Shown here: positions 6,794-9,637 of the stretch, one piece after another
Layout of the letters: each line of letters opens with the position of its first letter
Position numbering within the stretch: position 1 is the stretch's first letter
From: Actinomycetes bacterium
GTDB taxonomy: Bacteria > Actinomycetota > Thermoleophilia > Solirubrobacterales > Solirubrobacteraceae
Assembly: GCA_023404805.1 (NCBI GenBank)
Contig: JAEYAL010000147.1
Location: 1-9,637 of the forward strand
DNA length: 9,637 nt
Direction of reading: 5' to 3'
Position numbers and translations under genes: made by a program
The notes under the pieces: generated by a model
The model's input: only the letters and a program-made list of their open reading frames with translations
The model's database searches: none
What the model was told of the DNA's origin: nothing

Positions 6794-6839
6794 ACGGGAT
6801 GGATTACCCGGCGCAGGGACGGGTAATCCGACCCGTACG
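6794..6839. repeat. Palindromic repeat, copy 2
   Basis: Same 46-bp element as copy 1, directly repeated after a 16-bp spacer, with loop GCGCAGGGA instead of GCCCGAGGA. The inner 10-bp stem (GGATTACCCG/CGGGTAATCC) is perfect; the outer stem is shorter on the left (ACGGG/CCCGT). It begins about 20 bp after the ssuD stop in the direction of transcription, so it may also serve as the ssuD terminator. Confidence 0.75.
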
Positions 6840-6858
6840 ACCCGGCGGGCGGCGGGCC

Positions 6859-7989
6859 TCAGCCGGTGACGGCGCGCGGCGGCGCGAGCAGCCCGCGGCG
6901 GGCGAGCACGGGCGTGACACCCTCGCCGAAGCGGTAGGCCTCTTCGAGGTGCGGGTAGCCGGAGAGGACGAACTCGTCGATGCCGATCGCGTGGTACTCG
7001 GCGATGCGGTCGGCGATCTCCTCGTGCGAACCGACGAGCGCCGTGCCAGCGCCGCCGCGGACCAGGCCGACGCCCGCCCAGAGGTTCGGCGAGACCACGA
7101 GGTTGTCGGTGTTGCCGCCATGCAGCTCGGTCATCCGGCGCTGGCCCTCGGACTGCGACGCGCGCTGGATCAGCTGCGCCGCCTCGATCTGCTCGGGATC
7201 CAGGCCCGCGAGGAGGCGGTCGGCTTCAGCCCAGGCTTCGTCGGCGGTGTCGCGGGCGATCGCGTGGAGGCGGATGCCGAAGCGCAGCTCGCGCCCCTGC
7301 TCGGCTGCGGCCGCGCGCACGCGGGCGACCTTCTCCTCGACGGCCGCCGGCGGTTCGCCCCACGTGAGGTAGACGTCGGCGTACCTGGCGGCCACGTCGA
7401 TCGCCGGCGCGCTCGAGCCGCCGAAGTAGATCTCGGGGACGACCGGCGGCGCTTCGATCTGCGCACCCTCGACCCACAGGTGCTCGCCCTTGAAGTCGAC
7501 GACCTCGCCCGTCCACAGCTCGCGGATGATGTGGAGCGCCTCACCGCAGCGGGCGTAGCGCTCGTCCTTGCCGAGCTTGTCGCCGTAGCGGCGCTGCTCG
7601 GCGTCGTCACCGCCGACGACCACGTTGAGGAGCAGCCGGTTGCCCGTCAGCCGCTGGAACGTCGCGGCCTGGTGGGCCGCGTAGGTCGGACGCTGCATGC
7701 CCGGGCGGAACGCCACGAGGAAGCGGAACGTCTTCGTCCGCTGGGAGAGCGCGGCGGTCGTCAGCCAGGCGTCTTCGCACCACGAGCTGGTCGGCGTGAG
7801 CGCGGCGTCGAAGCCGACGCCCTCCGCCGCCTGCGCGATCTGCGCGAGGTAGTCGAGGGTCGGGCGGCGGTCGCCGGAGGAGCCATCGGCGGCGACGCGC
7901 GAGCCGGCCGCGCCGACGGCATTGCCGAGCGAGAGGTCGGCGCGGGAATCGCCGTTTGTCGGGAGGAACCAGTGGAGGGTGACGGGCAT
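6859..7989 (-). CDS. ssuD: FMNH2-dependent alkanesulfonate monooxygenase SsuD
   Basis: A 376-residue LLM-class enzyme that oxidises alkanesulfonates to aldehyde and sulfite with reduced FMN and oxygen. It follows E. coli SsuD closely: FLPTNGD (8-14), SWCEDAWL (69-76), FLVAFRPGMQRPTYAA (90-105), EIYFGGSS (186-193), YLTWGEPP (207-214), FGIRLHAI (237-244), SPNLWAGVGLVRGGAGTALV (300-319) and VLSGYPHLEEAYR (341-353). The residues important in E. coli SsuD (Cys54, Arg226, His228, Tyr331) correspond to Cys71, Arg240, His242 and Tyr345, all present. About 15 extra Gly/Ala/Ser-rich residues lie at 17-40, and the C-terminus is shorter than in E. coli. The ATG at 7989 has no close Shine-Dalgarno; AAGG lies 13 nt away inside a leader shared with the dszC-like gene. 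The SsuE flavin reductase partner is not in this window. Confidence 0.95.
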   Translation of the reverse strand: MPVTLHWFLPTNGDSRADLSLGNAVGAAGSRVAADGSSGDRRPTLDYLAQIAQAAEGVGFDAALTPTSSWCEDAWLTTAALSQRTKTFRFLVAFRPGMQRPTYAAHQAATFQRLTGNRLLLNVVVGGDDAEQRRYGDKLGKDERYARCGEALHIIRELWTGEVVDFKGEHLWVEGAQIEAPPVVPEIYFGGSSAPAIDVAARYADVYLTWGEPPAAVEEKVARVRAAAAEQGRELRFGIRLHAIARDTADEAWAEADRLLAGLDPEQIEAAQLIQRASQSEGQRRMTELHGGNTDNLVVSPNLWAGVGLVRGGAGTALVGSHEEIADRIAEYHAIGIDEFVLSGYPHLEEAYRFGEGVTPVLARRGLLAPPRAVTG

Positions 7990-8032
7990 GTGCGGGGTGG
8001 TGCCTTGAGTCGTGGGTCAGAAACGTGTTCGG
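7990..8032 (-). promoter_or_regulatory. Shared leader element upstream of ssuD
   Basis: On the minus strand this reads CCGAACACG (8032-8024), 16 nt, CAAGGCACCACC (8007-7996), then 6 nt to the ssuD ATG. The same two blocks with the identical 16-nt spacing precede the dszC-like gene at 9478-9437. It may be a regulator site, a promoter, or part of a structured leader together with the adjoining stem-loop. The AAGG in the second block is 13 nt from the ATG, far for a ribosome-binding site. Confidence 0.55.
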
Positions 8033-8066
8033 GGCGGCGCCGGGGTGCAAAGCCCAGCGCCGCCCC
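8031..8066 (-). promoter_or_regulatory. Strong stem-loop abutting the ssuD leader element
   Basis: GGGGCGGCGC (8031-8040) and GCGCCGCCCC (8057-8066) form a perfect 10-bp stem with a 16-nt loop that can form a further 3-bp stem. It directly abuts and overlaps by two bases the CCGAACACG block. No U-tract follows. It could be a terminator for the upstream gene or the structured part of a regulatory leader. Confidence 0.5.
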
Positions 8067-8153
8067 ACCCGTCGGCCAGACCTGCGCGGCGTCCCTTGCT
8101 CAGGGGCACCGGATTCGTCTAGCTGGCGAGAAACCGGAAAACAGACTCAAGAT

Positions 8154-8174
8154 CAGGGTCGTTTTGCGACCCTG
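8154..8174 (-). terminator. Hairpin after the dszC-like gene, candidate terminator
   Basis: CAGGGTCG (8154-8161) and CGACCCTG (8167-8174) form a perfect 8-bp stem with a 5-nt loop. It starts 33 nt after the dszC-like stop in the direction of transcription. The following minus-strand sequence is moderately T-rich (ATCTTGAGTCTGTTTT), though not a clean U-tract. Confidence 0.45.
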
Positions 8175-8206
8175 GACCGCGGTCCGTTTGTAGATTCGGG
8201 TCGGGT

Positions 8207-9436
8207 CTAGCGGTACAAGCTGAACTCCGGGCCGTGGTGGTTGAGCGCCCAGTCGCCGACCTCGCGCGCCTTGTAGGCGACCGGGTCGTGGACCGTGTGG
8301 GTGCGGACGTTGCGCCAGTGGCGGTCGAAGCCGTAGGCGGCGTTCGTCGCGCGGGCGCCCTGGATCTCGAAGAGGCGGCTGGTGGCGTCGAGCGCGACCT
8401 TCGTCGTGAGGTACTTGGCCTCGTAGATCGCGACGGCGGCGTCGGCGCGCTGCTCCTCGGTCAGCGACGGCCCGACGGCCAGCGCGCGGTCAAGCGCCTC
8501 GCCCGCGCGGTCGGCGAGCAGCGACGCGGCCCGCACCTCGGAGACGATCTCGCCGACGGTCTGCAGGATGTACGGGTCGTCGCTCGCGCGCTCCACGCCC
8601 GAGGACTCCCACGCCGCCGCGTTCGCCTTCACCCATTCCAGGGCCTCCGCGATCGCGCCCTCGGCGGTGCCGATGTAGAAGTTCACGAACGCGAGCTGCC
8701 AGTGCGGCGTGACGAGCGTCTGGTACGCCGTCGGCACGCCGCCGATCCACGGCTCCTCGCCGAGGATCTCGTCCTTCTCGATGCGGACGTTGTTGAGCTC
8801 GACGCCGCCGGAGTCGGTGAGCCGCTGGCCGATGTTGTCCCAGTCGTGGAGGAAGTTCACGCCCTCCTTGCCCTTCGCGAGCGAGAGGAAGACGAGCTCG
8901 TCGTCGAGCAGGGCCGTCACCGACAGCTGGTCGCCGAGCGACGCGCCCGACGCGAACGTGCGGTGGCCGTTCAGGCGGAAGCCGTCGCCGTCGCGCGTGA
9001 GCTGCAGGTCCGAGCCGCCGCGCGGGTTCTGGATGCCGCCCCAGAAGAGCTTGCCCTCACCGTTCCTCCTCGACTGCGCGTCGGCCTGGCCGGCCGTCCC
9101 GAAGAGCTGCGCTACGCGGGTCTGCGCGTAGTGGTACCCGAGCAGGTGGGCGATCGACGTGTCGCCGCGCGCGATCCGCCGCGTGATCGCCGACGCCTGG
9201 CCGTAGCTGAGGCCGTCGCCGCCATACTCGACGGGCTCCTGCACCTGCAGCAGGTCGGCGGCGCGCAGCAGCTCGACCTCCTCGCGCGGGGTGCCGTTCG
9301 CGCGGTCGCGCTCAGCCGCCGTCTGGCGGAGCTTGGCCGCGACCCCATCGGCGCGTTCCAGCGCGGCGGCGAAGCGGTCTTCGCCGGCGTGCGCGCTCCC
9401 TGGCTGCGACGAGATCAGGTTGGTGATGGTGCTCAT
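8207..9436 (-). CDS. DszC-like FMNH2-dependent monooxygenase (acyl-CoA dehydrogenase fold)
   Basis: A 409-residue protein with the three-part acyl-CoA dehydrogenase layout: N-terminal helices (about 20-125), beta domain (127-235) and C-terminal helices (240-395). It resembles the dibenzothiophene monooxygenase DszC, which uses reduced FMN and oxygen for S-oxidation: TAAERDRANG (39-48), YGGDGLSYGQA (71-81), AHLLGYHYAQ (96-105), RLTDSGGVELNNVRIEKDEI (205-224), FEIQGAR (356-362) and WRNVRTHTVHDPVAYK (374-389). His102, His380 and His383 fall where DszC has active-site histidines, by recalled alignment. The acyl-CoA dehydrogenase catalytic Glu is not expected in this group. Context with ssuD and sfnG supports an organosulfur substrate; dibenzothiophene itself is not implied. 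Start is the ATG at 9436, in the shared leader context, with AAGG 12 nt upstream. A role in oxidising sulfinate, as suggested for MsuC-type enzymes, is a good alternative. Confidence 0.87.
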   Translation of the reverse strand: MSTITNLISSQPGSAHAGEDRFAAALERADGVAAKLRQTAAERDRANGTPREEVELLRAADLLQVQEPVEYGGDGLSYGQASAITRRIARGDTSIAHLLGYHYAQTRVAQLFGTAGQADAQSRRNGEGKLFWGGIQNPRGGSDLQLTRDGDGFRLNGHRTFASGASLGDQLSVTALLDDELVFLSLAKGKEGVNFLHDWDNIGQRLTDSGGVELNNVRIEKDEILGEEPWIGGVPTAYQTLVTPHWQLAFVNFYIGTAEGAIAEALEWVKANAAAWESSGVERASDDPYILQTVGEIVSEVRAASLLADRAGEALDRALAVGPSLTEEQRADAAVAIYEAKYLTTKVALDATSRLFEIQGARATNAAYGFDRHWRNVRTHTVHDPVAYKAREVGDWALNHHGPEFSLYR

Positions 9437-9478
9437 GGTGCGGTGGTGCCTTGGTGCGTGAGTCGTTTCCGTGTTCGG
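9437..9478 (-). promoter_or_regulatory. Shared leader element upstream of the dszC-like gene
   Basis: On the minus strand, CCGAACACG (9478-9470), 16 nt, CAAGGCACCACC (9453-9442), then 5 nt to the ATG. Block sequences and spacing are the same as at 7990-8032, while the 16-nt spacer differs. The conservation of blocks and spacing but not of spacer sequence suggests a functional site rather than a very recent duplication. Confidence 0.55.
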
Positions 9479-9486
9479 TGGACGGT

Positions 9487-9521
9487 CTCGCGCGCTCCGG
9501 GCCTCGGCCCCGCCGCGCGAG
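9487..9521 (-). promoter_or_regulatory. Stem-loop next to the dszC-like leader element, or upstream terminator
   Basis: CTCGCGCG (9487-9494) and CGCGCGAG (9514-9521) form a perfect 8-bp stem with a 19-nt GC-rich loop. It lies 17 nt after the TGA of the possible upstream gene and 8 nt before the CCGAACACG block. The arrangement stop, stem-loop, leader blocks, start codon matches that in front of ssuD. Confidence 0.45.
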
Positions 9522-9538
9522 TTGGGGCGTGCAGTTGG

Positions 9539-9637
9539 TCAGGCGGCGCGGCGCGCGGATGCACCGCTTGACTCCGCGGCGGCCGCAGAGCCGTCGCCGG
9601 TGGTCGTCGCGCGCGACGTCGTGCCAGCGCCTTCAGC
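9539..9637 (-). CDS. Possible 3' end of an unidentified upstream gene
   Basis: The last 32 codons of a minus-strand frame entering from the right edge and ending in TGA at 9541-9539. The residues (AEGAGTTSRATTTGDGSAAA, then ESSGASARRAA) are low-complexity and disordered-looking, so no family can be named. In favour are mostly G or C third positions and a stem-loop shortly after the stop. Another frame (9636 to 9433) is open and would end in an ATGA overlap with the dszC-like start, but its codon pattern looks less like coding sequence. If real, the gene probably belongs to the same sulfur locus. Confidence 0.3.
   Translation of the reverse strand, partial: AEGAGTTSRATTTGDGSAAAAESSGASARRAA

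Noticed and set aside
6145..8193. A 682-codon open frame on the plus strand across ssuC and ssuD
   Set aside because: It lies antisense to two clear family members, has Arg/Ala-rich sequence with no recognisable domain, and such long shadow frames are expected in very GC-rich DNA.
7990..8206. Cysteine-rich leader peptide acting as an attenuator before ssuD, as known in mycobacteria
   Set aside because: I looked for a short frame with consecutive Cys codons in the leaders of ssuD and the dszC-like gene and saw none.
8234..9571. A 445-codon plus-strand frame opposite the dszC-like gene
   Set aside because: Composition is Arg/Val/Ala/Glu-rich without domains, mirroring the codon structure of the real gene on the other strand.
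9433..9636. Alternative frame ending in an ATGA overlap with the dszC-like start
   Set aside because: The Arg/Pro-rich translation and weaker G/C third-position bias look non-coding, and it would run through the conserved leader blocks and stem-loop.
1..9637. CRISPR array, tRNA, rRNA or insertion sequence
   Set aside because: No spaced direct-repeat array, cloverleaf-like sequence, rRNA segment or transposase frame was seen; the only repeats are the paired palindromes at 6729-6839.

Overview
The window is very GC-rich, densely coded DNA with actinobacterial features: GTG and overlapping starts, a 4-bp ATGA stop/start junction, a lipoprotein signal, and a DUF3618/holin-X type envelope gene set. 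The combination would suit a soil actinobacterium, possibly Thermoleophilia/Solirubrobacterales. That placement is inference from gene content and composition only.

Most of the window is an organosulfur-scavenging locus on the minus strand. In the direction of transcription (right to left) it holds: the possible 3' end of an unidentified gene (9539-9637); a DszC-like flavin monooxygenase of the acyl-CoA dehydrogenase fold (8207-9436); the alkanesulfonate monooxygenase SsuD (6859-7989); and a sulfonate ABC importer in the order permease SsuC, ATPase SsuB, lipoprotein SsuA (6581 down to 3889). After an interruption come the dimethyl sulfone monooxygenase SfnG (628-1803) and an SfnB-family oxidoreductase (from 635, running off the left edge). 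Together they would import sulfonates and release sulfite from sulfonates, sulfones and possibly other C-S compounds. No flavin reductase and no regulator is visible, so both must lie elsewhere.

The interruption is a plus-strand three-gene unit (2073-3800) encoding small membrane proteins: a YqjD/DUF883-like protein, a holin-X/DUF1469 (YqjE-like) protein and a DUF3618 protein. The genes overlap and are probably co-transcribed. The unit diverges from sfnG and converges on ssuA, where a perfect 11-bp hairpin separates the two.

The most interesting non-coding signal is a shared leader in front of ssuD and the dszC-like gene. Each has a strong stem-loop, then CCGAACACG, then exactly 16 nt, then CAAGGCACCACC, then the start codon 5-6 nt later. 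Other intergenic structures are a pair of near-identical 46-bp palindromic repeats between ssuD and ssuC, and a CCCGATCGGG palindrome found upstream of both sfnG and ssuC. No tRNA, rRNA, CRISPR array, insertion sequence or phage gene was seen.
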